DNA of 64,000 bases, from positions 3,249,001 to 3,313,000 of the forward strand of contig NZ_CP010951.1 of the NCBI RefSeq assembly GCF_001580455.1. Direction: 5' to 3'. The notes beneath the pieces were generated by a model. That model was not told the origin of the DNA. It ran no database searches and worked only from the letters and a program-made list of their open reading frames with translations. Below are positions 51,365 to 62,942 of the stretch, in pieces; the stretch's first letter is position 1, and each line of letters opens with the position of its first letter. Made by a program: the position numbers and the translations under genes. Source of the DNA: Ramlibacter tataouinensis (GTDB lineage Bacteria; Pseudomonadota; Gammaproteobacteria; Burkholderiales; Burkholderiaceae_C).

Positions 51365-52177
51365 ATGTCGAATGAGATGCCGGACGGCGCGCGCGTCAAG
51401 CTGCTGGTGCGGGGATTCAATCCCATGGAGCGCCGCCTGCTGGAAGGAACCGTGAAGCTGTCGCAGCGGCGCGCCCCGCGCATCGACCTGGTCGACGATT
51501 CCGATCCCGCCAGCGCCGACGTCGTGATGGTCGATGCCACCGACGCGGCCGCGATGCAATGGGCCGCCGCCCAGCCCTGGCTGGCGGGCAAGGCCGTGAT
51601 CTGGGCCGGCGGTAAGGCCGCGGGGCCGGGGCACACCCTGATCGAGCGGCACGTCAAGTGGCCGATCCTGCCGGTGCTGCTGTACCGCGCGCTGGAGCAG
51701 CACGGCGCGCAGGGCGCCGTCGCCGCGCCTGTCCCGACCCGCGGCACCGCCGCCCGCCGCGTGCTGGTGGTGGACGACAGCCTGGCGGTCCGCAACTACC
51801 TGGGCTCGCTGCTCGAACGCATGGACATCGAGGTGAGCGCCGTCGACAACGCCGAGGCCGCCATCGAGGCGGCGGCGGCCGGAAGTTTCGCCTGCGTCCT
51901 GCTCGACGTGCTGATGCCCGGCATCGACGGCTTCGAAGCCTGCCGCCGGCTCAAGGCGCGCCCGGGCGCCGGCAAGTCGCTGCCCGTGGTCATGCTCACC
52001 AGCAAGTCGTCGCCCTTCGACCGCGTGCGCGGAAAGATGGCCGGCTGCGACACCTACCTCACCAAGCCGGTCGATCCCGCGCAACTGCAGGACGTGCTGG
52101 CGCGCCACCTGCCGGGGCTGGCCGCTGCGCCCGCGCCGTCGGCGTGGGCTTCTGCCCGGACGGCCACGGCGGGCTGA
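51365..52177 (+). CDS. PilG-like response regulator with N-terminal pseudo-receiver domain
   Basis: 270 aa. The C-terminal receiver (residues about 130-255) has the acidic pair VVDDS, phospho-Asp in LLDVLMPGIDG, Thr in MLTSKSSPFDRVRGKMAGCDTYLTKP, a stretch that matches PilG (LSSK, FD, G-D-x-YLTKP). About 120 residues precede it (VKLLVRGFNPMERRLLEG, DVVMVDATDAAAM, KAVIWAGG) that look like a degenerate receiver without the phosphorylation set. PilG normally has only the receiver, so the extension is unusual. Probably an output regulator of the ChpA-like kinase. Confidence 0.7.
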   Translation: MSNEMPDGARVKLLVRGFNPMERRLLEGTVKLSQRRAPRIDLVDDSDPASADVVMVDATDAAAMQWAAAQPWLAGKAVIWAGGKAAGPGHTLIERHVKWPILPVLLYRALEQHGAQGAVAAPVPTRGTAARRVLVVDDSLAVRNYLGSLLERMDIEVSAVDNAEAAIEAAAAGSFACVLLDVLMPGIDGFEACRRLKARPGAGKSLPVVMLTSKSSPFDRVRGKMAGCDTYLTKPVDPAQLQDVLARHLPGLAAAPAPSAWASARTATAG

Positions 52178-52221
52178 CCCCTGGACCCATTTCCCAACCC
52201 ACCAGAAAAAAGGAAGTACCG

Positions 52222-52581
52222 ATGACCCGCAACATCCTGATCGTTGAAGACAGCCAGGTCGACCGTGCCCGGCTCGAGAAGCTGCTGTCCGGCGCCGGCT
52301 ACATGGTCAGCACCGCGGAGAACGGCGAGCAGGCGATCGCCGCGGTCAAGCGCAACAAGCCCGATGCGGTCCTGATGGACGTGAACATGCCCGGCATGGA
52401 CGGCTTCGCCGCCACCCGCGCGCTGCGCGGCGACGCCAGCACCAAGGACATCCCGGTCGTGCTGGTCACCGCCAAGGACCAGAAGGCCGACAAGGCCTGG
52501 GGCCAGATGCTGGGTGCCAAGGGCTATGTGACCAAGCCCTACACCGACGACCAACTGCTCGCCCAGGTGCGGGCGCTCTGA
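52222..52581 (+). CDS. PilH-like single-domain response regulator (first copy)
   Basis: 119 aa, receiver only. VEDSQ acidic pair, phospho-Asp in VLMDVNMPGMDG, VTAKDQKADKAWGQMLGAKGYVTKP, close to the PilH pattern (VTTKDQ, DK-x-WG, GA). AGGAAG precedes the ATG. In Pil-Chp systems PilG and PilH are phosphorylated by ChpA and control pilus extension and retraction or act as phosphate sink. Confidence 0.85.
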   Translation: MTRNILIVEDSQVDRARLEKLLSGAGYMVSTAENGEQAIAAVKRNKPDAVLMDVNMPGMDGFAATRALRGDASTKDIPVVLVTAKDQKADKAWGQMLGAKGYVTKPYTDDQLLAQVRAL

Positions 52582-52595
52582 GGAACGCCGACGCC

Positions 52596-52952
52596 ATGGC
52601 GCGCAAGATCCTCATCGTCGACGACGCGCTGGTGGACCGCCAGAACCTGGAGCGCATCCTGTCCGGCGCCGGCCATGTCGTGCTGCAGGCCGAGTCCGGC
52701 GAGGAGGCGCTGGCGAGCGCCCGCGCCCACCGGCCGGACGTGATCCTGATGGACGTGAACATGCCGGACCTCGACGGCTTTGCCACCACCCGCCGCCTGA
52801 AGTCCGACGGCGCGACCAAGGACATCCCGGTGGTGTTCGTCACCGGCAAGAACCAGAAGGCCGACCTCGCGTGGGGACGCATGCTGGGCGCGCGCGGCTA
52901 TGTCGCCAAGCCCTACACGCGCGAGGACATCCTCGCCCAGCTCGAGGGCTGA
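52596..52952 (+). CDS. PilH-like single-domain response regulator (second copy)
   Basis: 118 aa. Same layout as the preceding gene: VDDAL, ILMDVNMPDLDG, VTGKNQKADLAWGRMLGARGYVAKP. It is a tandem duplicate 14 bases downstream that has diverged, notably with Ser/Thr to Thr-Gly in the switch loop and EDILAQLEG at the end. A second PilH-type receiver is not part of the classic set. Confidence 0.85.
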   Translation: MARKILIVDDALVDRQNLERILSGAGHVVLQAESGEEALASARAHRPDVILMDVNMPDLDGFATTRRLKSDGATKDIPVVFVTGKNQKADLAWGRMLGARGYVAKPYTREDILAQLEG

Positions 52953-52956
52953 TGCC

Positions 52957-53547
52957 ATGGCAGCCAGCGACGACGGCTTTGCCGCCACGCAATCCGCCGG
53001 TTTCGACTGCGCGATGAGCCCGGTCGAGGCGCTGACGGCGGGTTTTGCGGCCGCGCAGCCGCTCGCGGTCGAGCGCATGGAGGCGCCGCTGCCGCAAGGG
53101 CGCGAGCGCTTGGCCGCGCGGGCGCGCCAGGGCTTCCGTGTGGGCGAGCTGCGCCTGATGGTGCGCTTCGAGGAGGGCAGCGAGCTCACCGAGATGCCGC
53201 CGCTGTACCGCCTGCCGAACGCGCCCGCGTGGTTCCGCGGCATGGCCAACCTGCACGGCGCGCTCACGCCGGTGTTCGACCTCTCGGCCTTCGCGGGCCT
53301 GCCGGCCGGCACGCCGGCGCGGCAGATGCTGCTGGTGCTGGCGCACGGCGCGGATGCCGCCGGCGTCGTCATCGACGGCATGCCGCAGCGCCTGCGTTTT
53401 GCACCGGAGCAGGCCGCCGGCACCGGAACCGCGCCACCGGGGCTGGCCGCGCAGCTGCGCGGCGCGGCGCTGGTGGACGGCGACCAGTGGTTCGACCTGG
53501 ACTGTGCGGCCTTGCTGGACGCGCTGGAGCAGGCCCTGGCCGGCTGA
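52957..53547 (+). CDS. CheW-like coupling protein (PilI-like)
   Basis: 196 aa. Central CheW domain with FRVGELRLMVRFEEGSELTE, the typical YRLPNAPAWFRGMANLHGALTPVFDLSAF motif in outline (about residues 87-115), and MLLVLAHGADAAGVVIDGM. An N-terminal extension of about 50 residues is Ala-rich and not conserved-looking. It couples the PilJ-like receptor to the ChpA-like kinase. Start ATG 4 bases after the previous stop. Confidence 0.85.
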   Translation: MAASDDGFAATQSAGFDCAMSPVEALTAGFAAAQPLAVERMEAPLPQGRERLAARARQGFRVGELRLMVRFEEGSELTEMPPLYRLPNAPAWFRGMANLHGALTPVFDLSAFAGLPAGTPARQMLLVLAHGADAAGVVIDGMPQRLRFAPEQAAGTGTAPPGLAAQLRGAALVDGDQWFDLDCAALLDALEQALAG

Positions 53548-53619
53548 CACCGGTACCCCAACAACACCTTGCCCCGGGGGTGGTTCCGCCGGGCTTTGCG
53601 AATCTCCCTGGAGCTCGAA

Positions 53620-55920
53620 TTGAAAACCGACGTGAACAACTCCCTGAGCGGCCGCGCGCGCGGCCTCAACTTCCTGACCGCGCTGCGGCTGTGGCAGAAA
53701 TTCGCCCTGCTGGGCACTGTGGCCGTGGCACTGGCGGCCTTCCCGGTGTGGCGCCTGGTGCAGGAAGCCAGGGAACAGATCGAACAGGCGCAGATCGAGC
53801 AGTCCGGCCTGCAGGCCATCACCGCCACGCTGGAACTGGTACGCACCTTGCAGGACCACCGCGGTTCCGCCAGCTACTTCGTGCTGGGCGACGAGAAGCG
53901 CGGCGCCGCGCAGCCCAAGAACGCCGCCGAGGCCGATGCGGCCCTGGCCAAGCTGGAAGCCATCACCGGCCCGCTGAACGACGCGAGCGTGACGGAGAAC
54001 GTCGCCGCGTTCCGCAAGTCATGGACCGCGATCAAGGAGAACGTGGCGGCGCGCCGGATCGACCAGCGCGCGGTGACCGAAGCCCACATCGAGGCGATCG
54101 CCGGCATGCTGCGGCTGGTGGAGGAGTTCGCCGCGGTCTACAAGATCGACCTGGACGCCGACCCGGCGACCTACTACATGGCGCGCTCCACGCTGATCGA
54201 CCTGCCCCGCCTGTCCGAAGCGCTGGGCCAGCTGCGCAGCCCGGTGGTGTCGCGCCTGCAGGAGATCGCCGCCGCGCGAGCCGGCGACCCGTCCCGGCAG
54301 GAAGCGGCGCTGCGCGACGCGTTCCGCGCGGGTGACCGCGCGCGTATTGCCGAAACGCTGAAGGACGTGCGCGAGTCGTCCGAGCGCTATGTCGCCCACC
54401 AGCGCAAGGTGATGCAGGCACTGCCCGAGCTCGAAGCCACGGCCGGCGCACAGATGGAGGAAATCCAGCGCGCGACGAACGAAGCGGTGGAACTGGTGCG
54501 GCGCGAGATCCTGGGCAAGGAGATGCCCGCCATCGACACGGCCGCCTACCTGAAGGACGTGTCCAAGCCCCGTGAGGTGGTGCAGAAGGCGGCCACGCAG
54601 CAGGAACTGCTGTCGCGCCAGCTCGAGCGCCGCGTCGCTCAGGCCCGCAGCGACCGTCTGAAGATCGTCGGCGGCGTGCTGGCGCTGCTGGCCCTGGCCG
54701 GCGCGATCTCCTTCCTGATCGTGCGCAACATCACGACCACCGTGGCCGGCCTGCAGGGCTCGGTCGAGCGCGTGCGCAGCGGCGACAGCGCCGCGCTGCA
54801 ATCCATCGAGTCGCGCGACGAGGTCGGCGACCTCGGGCGCACGGTGAACCTGCTGCTGCAGGAACGCATCGCGGCGCAGCAGGCTTCGGAAGAAGCGGCG
54901 CGCAAGGCCGAAGCCGAGAACGAGACGTTGAACAACTCGGTGATCTCGATCCTGGAAGCGGTGAACCAGCTGTCGCAGCGTGACCTGACGGCGCGCGCCC
55001 CGGTGACGCAGGACATCATCGGCACGGTGTCGGACTCGATCAACGCGCTGACCGAGGAAACCGCGCGCGTGCTGCGCGACGTGGCCGCGATTGCCGCCAA
55101 CGTGGCGCAGGCCTCGGGCAAGGTGAAGGGGCAGGCCGACCTGGTGTCGCGCACCGCCGAGGACGAGCGCCGCAGCGTGGGCGAGGTGATCGAGTCGCTC
55201 GCCGGCGCCACCGAGACCATGAACCAGGTGGCGGCGCTGGCCGAGCAGAGCAACCGCTCCGCCGAGCGCGCGACGCAGGCGACCGACAGCGCGCTGGAGA
55301 CGGTGAACGGCACCGTGAAGGGCATGGAATCGATCCGCGAGACCATCGCCGAGACGGAAAAGCGCATCAAGCGGCTGGGCGAGCGCTCGCAGGAAATTAC
55401 CGGCATCGTGAACCTGATCAACACCATCTCGGAACGCACGCACGTGCTGGCGCTGAACGCGTCGATGCAGGCGGCGGTGGCCGGCGAGGCGGGCCGCGGC
55501 TTCGCGGTGGTGGCGGAAGAAGTGCAGCGCCTGGCGGAAAGCTCGCGCAACGCCACGCAGCAGATCGCCACCCTGGTGGGCAACATCCAGCTGGAGACCA
55601 ACGAGACCATCTCCACGGTGAACCGCACCATCGGCCAGGTGGTGGTGGGCTCGGAACAGGCGCAGAAGGCCGGCGAGCAGATGCGCCTCACGCAGGAAAT
55701 CACCGGCGAGCTGGTGGCCCAGGTGCGCCGTATCGCGGCCTCGTCCGAAGTGCAGAAGGCGACCTCGGCCGAGCTGCTCAAGTCGGTGCAGGGCATCGGC
55801 GCCAGCACGGAACGCACCGCCGAGCAGATCGAGACGCAGAACCGCGAGACCGAGACGCTGCTGGACTCCGCGCGCCGGCTGGTCGATTCGGTGAACGTGT
55901 TCAAGCTGGCGCACGCGTGA
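53620..55920 (+). CDS. Methyl-accepting chemotaxis protein, PilJ-like
   Basis: 766 aa from a TTG at 53620 (GGAG upstream; a GTG four codons later is an alternative). First transmembrane helix about residues 28-47 and second about 347-368 enclose a large all-helical periplasmic sensor region of about 300 residues. A HAMP-like linker and the long signalling coiled coil follow, with tip THVLALNASMQAAVAGEAGRGFAVVAEEVQRLAESS in outline near residue 605. The NASMQAA form with Met is PilJ-like. It sits between CheW and the hybrid kinase. It may sense surface contact or pilus state (family knowledge). Confidence 0.9.
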   Translation: MKTDVNNSLSGRARGLNFLTALRLWQKFALLGTVAVALAAFPVWRLVQEAREQIEQAQIEQSGLQAITATLELVRTLQDHRGSASYFVLGDEKRGAAQPKNAAEADAALAKLEAITGPLNDASVTENVAAFRKSWTAIKENVAARRIDQRAVTEAHIEAIAGMLRLVEEFAAVYKIDLDADPATYYMARSTLIDLPRLSEALGQLRSPVVSRLQEIAAARAGDPSRQEAALRDAFRAGDRARIAETLKDVRESSERYVAHQRKVMQALPELEATAGAQMEEIQRATNEAVELVRREILGKEMPAIDTAAYLKDVSKPREVVQKAATQQELLSRQLERRVAQARSDRLKIVGGVLALLALAGAISFLIVRNITTTVAGLQGSVERVRSGDSAALQSIESRDEVGDLGRTVNLLLQERIAAQQASEEAARKAEAENETLNNSVISILEAVNQLSQRDLTARAPVTQDIIGTVSDSINALTEETARVLRDVAAIAANVAQASGKVKGQADLVSRTAEDERRSVGEVIESLAGATETMNQVAALAEQSNRSAERATQATDSALETVNGTVKGMESIRETIAETEKRIKRLGERSQEITGIVNLINTISERTHVLALNASMQAAVAGEAGRGFAVVAEEVQRLAESSRNATQQIATLVGNIQLETNETISTVNRTIGQVVVGSEQAQKAGEQMRLTQEITGELVAQVRRIAASSEVQKATSAELLKSVQGIGASTERTAEQIETQNRETETLLDSARRLVDSVNVFKLAHA

Positions 55921-55960
55921 TGGCGACGCGCCGCCGCGGCGCCACCAGGAGACCGCAACC

Positions 55961-58762
55961 ATGAAGCTCAAGGACCTGATCGAGGCCCTGGCCGCCGAAA
56001 TCGCGCTCGTGCAAGGCGAGCTCGAGGAGAGCCTGCGCGAACTGTCCGGACGCGACAACGACGACCCGGTGTTCCTGGAGGCGTTCGACCGCTACAGCGG
56101 GCAGGCGCAGCGCATGGGCGAGGCGTCGGAGCTGGCCGGCTTCCCGGGCCTGCAGGCGGTGTGCGCGCATGTGGTGGAGAACTGCCTGCTGCTCAGCATC
56201 ACGCCGGCGGGGGAACGCGAGGACCTGATCGCTTTCCTACGCGCCTGGCCGCCGCTGATCGTCCACTACCTGCAGAACCTGAGCGATCCGTCGGCCGCCG
56301 TCGGCCTGCTGGACCACATGGGCGCGGCGCCCGTCGCGATGGACGAAGAGCTGTCGCTGAAAGTGATGCACATGCTGGGCGCCATGCCGCTGCAGCTCAC
56401 GCAGGCCGGCGAGGGCGAGGGCACGCCGCCACGCCCGCTGGTGGCGAGCGCCTCGGAAGTCGCGCTCGCGATGCCGGCCGACGTCGACGCCCGGCTGCTG
56501 GAAGGCTTCCAGCACGAAGCGCCGGAGCAGGCACGCTACTTCGTGGCGCTGGCGCGCAACATGGCGGGCGGCGAGGGCGACAGTTCCGACGTGGTCGCGG
56601 CGCGCCGGGTGGTGCACACGCTCAAGGGCTCGGCCTCGATCATTGGCCTGCGCGGCATCGCCTCGCTCGGCCACCACCTGGAGGACATCCTCGATCACTT
56701 CGAGCGCGAGGGTGCGCAGGTGGGCCGCCGCGCCGCCGACACGCTGCTGGACGCGGCCTACTGCCTGGAGCAGATGGTGGGCTTCGTCCTGGGCAGCGAC
56801 GAATTCCCGCAGCAGGCGCAGGCCGTGCTGCAGTCCGTGCTCGACCTCGCCAATCTGGTCGACCGCGGTGAATCGCTGGAGAACCTGCCGGTGCGCTCGA
56901 TGGGCGAGGCCGTGGCCGCGCAGGCCGCGCCGGCGCCGGTGCTTCAAGCCGACGCCGCCGCGGCCGCGATGCGCGTCAGCGTGCGCCGCATCGACGAGCT
57001 GTTCCGTGTTTCGGGCGAGGTGTCGGTGCACACCGCCGCCATGGAGGCGCGGATCAAGGCGCTGGCCGACAGCGCGCGCGAGCTGCTGGCGCAGAACCTG
57101 CGCGTGCAGAAGCGCCTGTTCGAGCTCGAAACGGTGGTCGACGTGCGCTCGCTCAGCATCATGCGCGGCCGCCATCGGCGCACCGGCGAGGCCGCGTTCG
57201 ACCCGCTGGAGATGGACCAGTACAGCGAGCTGCACAGCACCTCGCATGCGCTGATGGAGGAGGCGGCCGACGCCCGCGCGCTGGCGCTGCGGGTGGAAGA
57301 GGGCATCGCACAGCTGGCGGGCCTGCAGGCCCGCGGGCAGCGCCTGAGCAAGGACATGCAGCACCTGGTCATCGGCACCCGCATGAGCGAGGTGGGCGTG
57401 CTCGAATCGCGCCTGCAGCGCAACGTGCGCACCAGCTGCCAGGCGACGGGCAAGGAAGCGGTGCTGGAGATCGAAGGCGGCCAGACGCTGATCGACAGCG
57501 ACGTGCTCAACCGGCTGGCCGAGCCCCTGCTGCACCTGCTTCGCAACGCGGTGGACCACGGCCTGGAGGCGCCGCGGGTGCGGCCCGGGCTGGGCAAGCC
57601 GCCGGCCGGCCGCATTCGCCTGAGCTTCGCGCGGCAAGGCCAGCAGGTGGTGCTGCGCTGCGAGGACGATGGCCGCGGCCTGGACCTGCTGGCGATCCAG
57701 CGCCGCGCGGTCGAGCGCGGGCTGCTGGCGGCGGAGCGGCCGATGTCGGACGACGAAATCGCCCGCCTGGTGCTGCTGCCCGGCTTCTCCACACGCGACA
57801 CCGTGAGCGAGCTCTCGGGGCGCGGCGTGGGGCTGGACGTGGTGCGCGAGTGGGTCGGCCAGATGAACGGCACGGTCCGCATCGCCTCGCGGCCCGGCGC
57901 GGGCTGCACCATCGAACTGCGCTTCGCCGCCTCGCTGACGACGGTCCAGACGCTGGTGGTCGAGGCCATGGGCCAGCGCTTCGGCCTGCCCTCGGTGCAG
58001 GTCGAGCAGGCGGTGCCGCGCGGCGTCGGCGAGTTCTCGGTGGTGGCGGGGCAGCTGGCCTATCGCCATGCCGACCGCGTGTACCCGGCGCTGCGCCTGG
58101 CGGAACTGGCCGGCCTGCCGGGCGACGAGCGTCCGCTGGACGCCCAGGATGCGGTGATCGTGCGCATCGACGAGCGTGTGCTTGCGCTCGCCGTGGACCG
58201 GCTGCTCGACGCCCGTGAACTGCTGGTGAAAAGCCCGGGGCGCTACGCGCGTCATGTCCGCGGCGTCGCCGGCCTGTCGATCCTGGGCGACGGCGGCATC
58301 GCGGTCAACCTGGACCTGGCGCAGCTGCTGTCGCAGGGAGCGCGCGCTGCCGTCTCCGGCGTCAGGCAGCCTGAAGCGGCGCGGGTGGAGCAGGAATTGC
58401 CCGGCGTGCTGATCGTGGACGATGCGCTGTCGGTGCGCAATTCGCTGCGCCAGCTGGTGCAGGACGCCGGCTACCGCGTGGAAGCGGCGCGCGACGGCGT
58501 CGAGGCCATCGATGCGCTGCGCGGCTTCCGCCCGCGGCTGGTGCTTACCGACCTGGAGATGCCCAACATGAATGGCGTGGAGCTGACCAGCCACATCCGC
58601 GGCCGCGACGACCTGAAGGAAGTGCCGGTGATCATGATCACCTCGCGCTCCCAGGACAAGCACCGCCGCATGGCGCAGCAGGCCGGCGTGGATGCCTACT
58701 TCACCAAGCCCTACAACGACGCCGAGCTGCTGCGAACGATCCGCGAGCATCTCGCGGCCTGA
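55961..58762 (+). CDS. ChpA-like hybrid chemosensory histidine kinase
   Basis: 933 aa. N-terminal helical part (about residues 1-190), an Hpt domain with VVHTLKGSASIIGLRG (phospho-His219), a long dimerisation region, the CheA ATPase domain (LLHLLRNAVDHGLEAPRVR, CEDDGRGLDL, TVSELSGRGVGLDVVREWV), a CheW-like domain (TLVVEAMGQRFGLPSVQVEQ), and a C-terminal receiver (VLIVDDALSVRN, phospho-Asp near residue 862 in LTDLEMPNMNG, ITSRSQDKHRRMAQQAGVDAYFTKP). The order matches ChpA, but with only one clear Hpt instead of the many in Pseudomonas. It phosphorylates the PilG/PilH-like receivers upstream. Confidence 0.92.
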   Translation: MKLKDLIEALAAEIALVQGELEESLRELSGRDNDDPVFLEAFDRYSGQAQRMGEASELAGFPGLQAVCAHVVENCLLLSITPAGEREDLIAFLRAWPPLIVHYLQNLSDPSAAVGLLDHMGAAPVAMDEELSLKVMHMLGAMPLQLTQAGEGEGTPPRPLVASASEVALAMPADVDARLLEGFQHEAPEQARYFVALARNMAGGEGDSSDVVAARRVVHTLKGSASIIGLRGIASLGHHLEDILDHFEREGAQVGRRAADTLLDAAYCLEQMVGFVLGSDEFPQQAQAVLQSVLDLANLVDRGESLENLPVRSMGEAVAAQAAPAPVLQADAAAAAMRVSVRRIDELFRVSGEVSVHTAAMEARIKALADSARELLAQNLRVQKRLFELETVVDVRSLSIMRGRHRRTGEAAFDPLEMDQYSELHSTSHALMEEAADARALALRVEEGIAQLAGLQARGQRLSKDMQHLVIGTRMSEVGVLESRLQRNVRTSCQATGKEAVLEIEGGQTLIDSDVLNRLAEPLLHLLRNAVDHGLEAPRVRPGLGKPPAGRIRLSFARQGQQVVLRCEDDGRGLDLLAIQRRAVERGLLAAERPMSDDEIARLVLLPGFSTRDTVSELSGRGVGLDVVREWVGQMNGTVRIASRPGAGCTIELRFAASLTTVQTLVVEAMGQRFGLPSVQVEQAVPRGVGEFSVVAGQLAYRHADRVYPALRLAELAGLPGDERPLDAQDAVIVRIDERVLALAVDRLLDARELLVKSPGRYARHVRGVAGLSILGDGGIAVNLDLAQLLSQGARAAVSGVRQPEAARVEQELPGVLIVDDALSVRNSLRQLVQDAGYRVEAARDGVEAIDALRGFRPRLVLTDLEMPNMNGVELTSHIRGRDDLKEVPVIMITSRSQDKHRRMAQQAGVDAYFTKPYNDAELLRTIREHLAA

Positions 58763-58776
58763 CGGGAGTTCGCACG

Positions 58777-59232
58777 ATGACGGGACTTCCAACCGGGCAA
58801 TTGCAGGGCAACTTCGTGCTGCTGCGCGCCGGCACGCTGCGCCTGCTGTTTCCGCAGCGGGCGGTGAGCACCGCCGAGTACCTCGCGGCCCGTCCGGTGG
58901 CCTCCGGGCAGCCGGGCTTGCTGGTCATGGCGGGCGAGGAGGACGACGGACGCCGCTACGCCGCGCTGTCCGAGGACGGCACGCTGCTGGCCGCGTGTCC
59001 TGCCGGGCGCTTCATTGCCGCGACGCTGCCAGGCGATGCCTCCGGCCTCGCCTGGTGCTGGGACGAGCTGCGCGTGCTGATGGACGTCTCGCTGCAGTGC
59101 CTGCCGCTGCCGCCGACGCTGCTGCTGGCGGATTCGCCCTTTCGCCACTACACGGTGATCGACGGCGAGGTCGTGTTTCCGGCGAGCGCGGATCAGGTGT
59201 CCCGGCTGGCGTGCAGCGGGGTGACGCCATGA
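58777..59232 (+). CDS. Small conserved-position protein of the chemosensory cluster
   Basis: 151 aa, no signal peptide, no clear motif. It opens with LQGNFVLLRAGTLRLLFPQRAVSTAEYL, which resembles the first strands of a CheW domain, and later has LLLADSPFRHYTVIDGEVVFPAS. It could be a degenerate CheW-like protein. It begins 14 bases after the hybrid kinase stop and its own stop overlaps the next gene (ATGA), so it is certainly part of the operon. Function unknown. Confidence 0.55.
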   Translation: MTGLPTGQLQGNFVLLRAGTLRLLFPQRAVSTAEYLAARPVASGQPGLLVMAGEEDDGRRYAALSEDGTLLAACPAGRFIAATLPGDASGLAWCWDELRVLMDVSLQCLPLPPTLLLADSPFRHYTVIDGEVVFPASADQVSRLACSGVTP

Positions 59233-59703
59233 GCCACCGCAGCCCGCAGGGCGGAGGTGATCCAATGAGCCGCGCCGTCGCGCGCCTCGTGGCGTACGCC
59301 GAGGGCCGCAGCATCGCGCTGGCGCCGCACACCACGCACGAGATCCTGGAGTCGCCCCGGCCCACCTGGGTTCCGGGCGCCGCGGCGCATGCGCTGGGCC
59401 TGCTGCCGTGGCGTGGCCGGCGCATCCCGCTGATCGATGTCGCGGCGCTGGTGCAGGGCGGGATGACCGATCGCGCGGACGCCTGCCGCTACGCGCTGGT
59501 CGTGGCCTGGCAGGAGGCCGGCGAGGCCGCGCTGTCGTACGGCGCGTTGGCGCTGCATGCGCTGCCGCAAATGACCGAGGTGAGCGACGTGCAGTTGTGC
59601 CCCTTGCCCGGTGACTCCGGCCTGTGGCCCCGGCTGGCGCTGTCCTGCTTCAGTCACGAGGGCCAGGCCGTGCCGGTGGTCGACACGGCGCGGCTGTTCA
59701 GCG

Positions 59704-59729
<26 letters not shown>
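59229..59729 (+). CDS. CheW-like protein (ChpC-like position)
   Basis: 166 aa from the ATG overlapping the previous stop; an internal ATG at 59265 (MSRAVARLVAYAEG) with GGAGGTG upstream is an equally good start. CheW features: RSIALAPHTTHEILESPRPTWVPGAAAHALGLLPWRGRRIPLIDVAAL in outline and YALVVAWQEAGEAALSYGALAL. Last gene of the chemosensory operon. Its 3' end overlaps the 3' end of the convergent peptidase gene by 26 bases. Confidence 0.75.
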
Positions 59730-61646
<1,917 letters not shown>

Positions 61647-61650
<4 letters not shown>

Positions 61651-62909
61651 TTCAGGTCGAATGCCGGCAGCTTCTTGGCGACGGCGACGTTCTTCAGGGT
61701 CGCGTACACCGGCATGCCGTTCTTGTAGGTCGGGGAATCTTCGCCCTGGATCAGGGGCATCAGGTAGCGCTTGCACTTGGCGGTGATGCCGAACCCGTCC
61801 GCGGTGATGAAGTCGCGCGGCATGAACTTCTCGACGTTCGCGACCTTGGCCAGCGGCGCCATGCCGATCTTGTAGCGGTAGGGCGCATCGCTGGTGCGGT
61901 CGATGGTCGGCATCACGGCGTTGTGGCCCTTCAGCGCCATCTTCACCGCCGCCGCGCCGAGCTCGTAGGCCTGCTTCACGTCGGTCTTGCTGGCGATGTG
62001 GCGCGCCGCGCGCTGCAGGTAGTCGGCCACGGCCCAGTGGAACTTGTAGCCCAGGCCCTTCTTGATCATGTTGGCCACCACCGGTGCGGCGCCGCCGAGC
62101 TGGGCGTGGCCGAAGGCGTCCTTGGTGCCCTGCTCGGCGAGGAAGGTGCCGTCGGCATGGTGGGCGCCTTCTGAGACGACCACGGTGCAGTAGCCGTGCT
62201 TCTTCACCAGCGCATCGACGCGGGCCAGGAACTTGGCCTCGTCGAACGCGACTTCGGGGAACAGCACCACCACCGGGATGCCGTGTTCCTCGATCAGGCC
62301 GCCGGCCGCTGCGATCCAGCCCGCATGCCGGCCCATCACCTCCAGCACGAACACCTTGGTCGAGGTCAGGGCCATGGAGCGCACGTCGAAGGACGCTTCC
62401 AACGCCGACACCGCCACGTACTTGGCCACCGAGCCGAAGCCGGGGCAGCAGTCGGTGATCGGCAGGTCGTTGTCCACGGTCTTGGGCACGTGGATCGCCT
62501 GGATCGGATAGCCCATGCTCTCGGACAGCTGGCTCACCTTGAAGCAGGTGTCGGCCGAGTCGCCGCCGCCGTTGTAGAAGAAGTAGCCGATGTCGTGGGC
62601 GCGGAAGACCTCGATCAGGCGCTCGTACTCGCGCCTGTTGGCCTCCAGCGACTTGAGCTTGTAGCGGCAGGAGCCGAAGGCGCCCGAGGGCGTGTAGCGC
62701 AGGGCCGCGATCGCCGCGGCCGACTCCTTGCCGGTGTCGATCAGGTCCTCGGTCAGCGCGCCGATGATGCCGTTGCGCCCCGCGTACACCTTGCCCATCT
62801 TGTCCTTGTTCGCGCGTGCCGTCTGGATCACGCCGCAGGCGGTGGCGTTGATCACGGCGGTGACGCCGCCGGATTGCGCGTAGAAGGCATTCATCTTTTT
62901 CTTGGCCAT
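61647..62909 (-). CDS. pfp: Pyrophosphate-dependent 6-phosphofructokinase
   Basis: 420 aa cytoplasmic enzyme interconverting fructose 6-phosphate and fructose 1,6-bisphosphate with PPi. Starts NAFYAQSGGVTAVINATACG. FFYNGGGDSADTCFK carries the GGDS form, and HVPKTVDNDLPITDCCPGFGS carries PKTVDND, both typical of PPi- rather than ATP-type enzymes. EVMGRHAGWIAAAGG is the substrate motif. A good ribosome binding site (GGAGGAC) lies upstream. Reversible PPi-PFK beside fructose-bisphosphatase suggests control at this step of gluconeogenesis and glycolysis. Confidence 0.93.
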
Positions 62910-62942
62910 GGTCGTCCTCCGGTTGGCGCGGGCGCGCTGAGT

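Noticed and set aside
56237..58792. 851-codon open frame opposite the ChpA-like kinase
   Set aside because: Antisense shadow; composition dominated by His, Arg, Gln and Ala.
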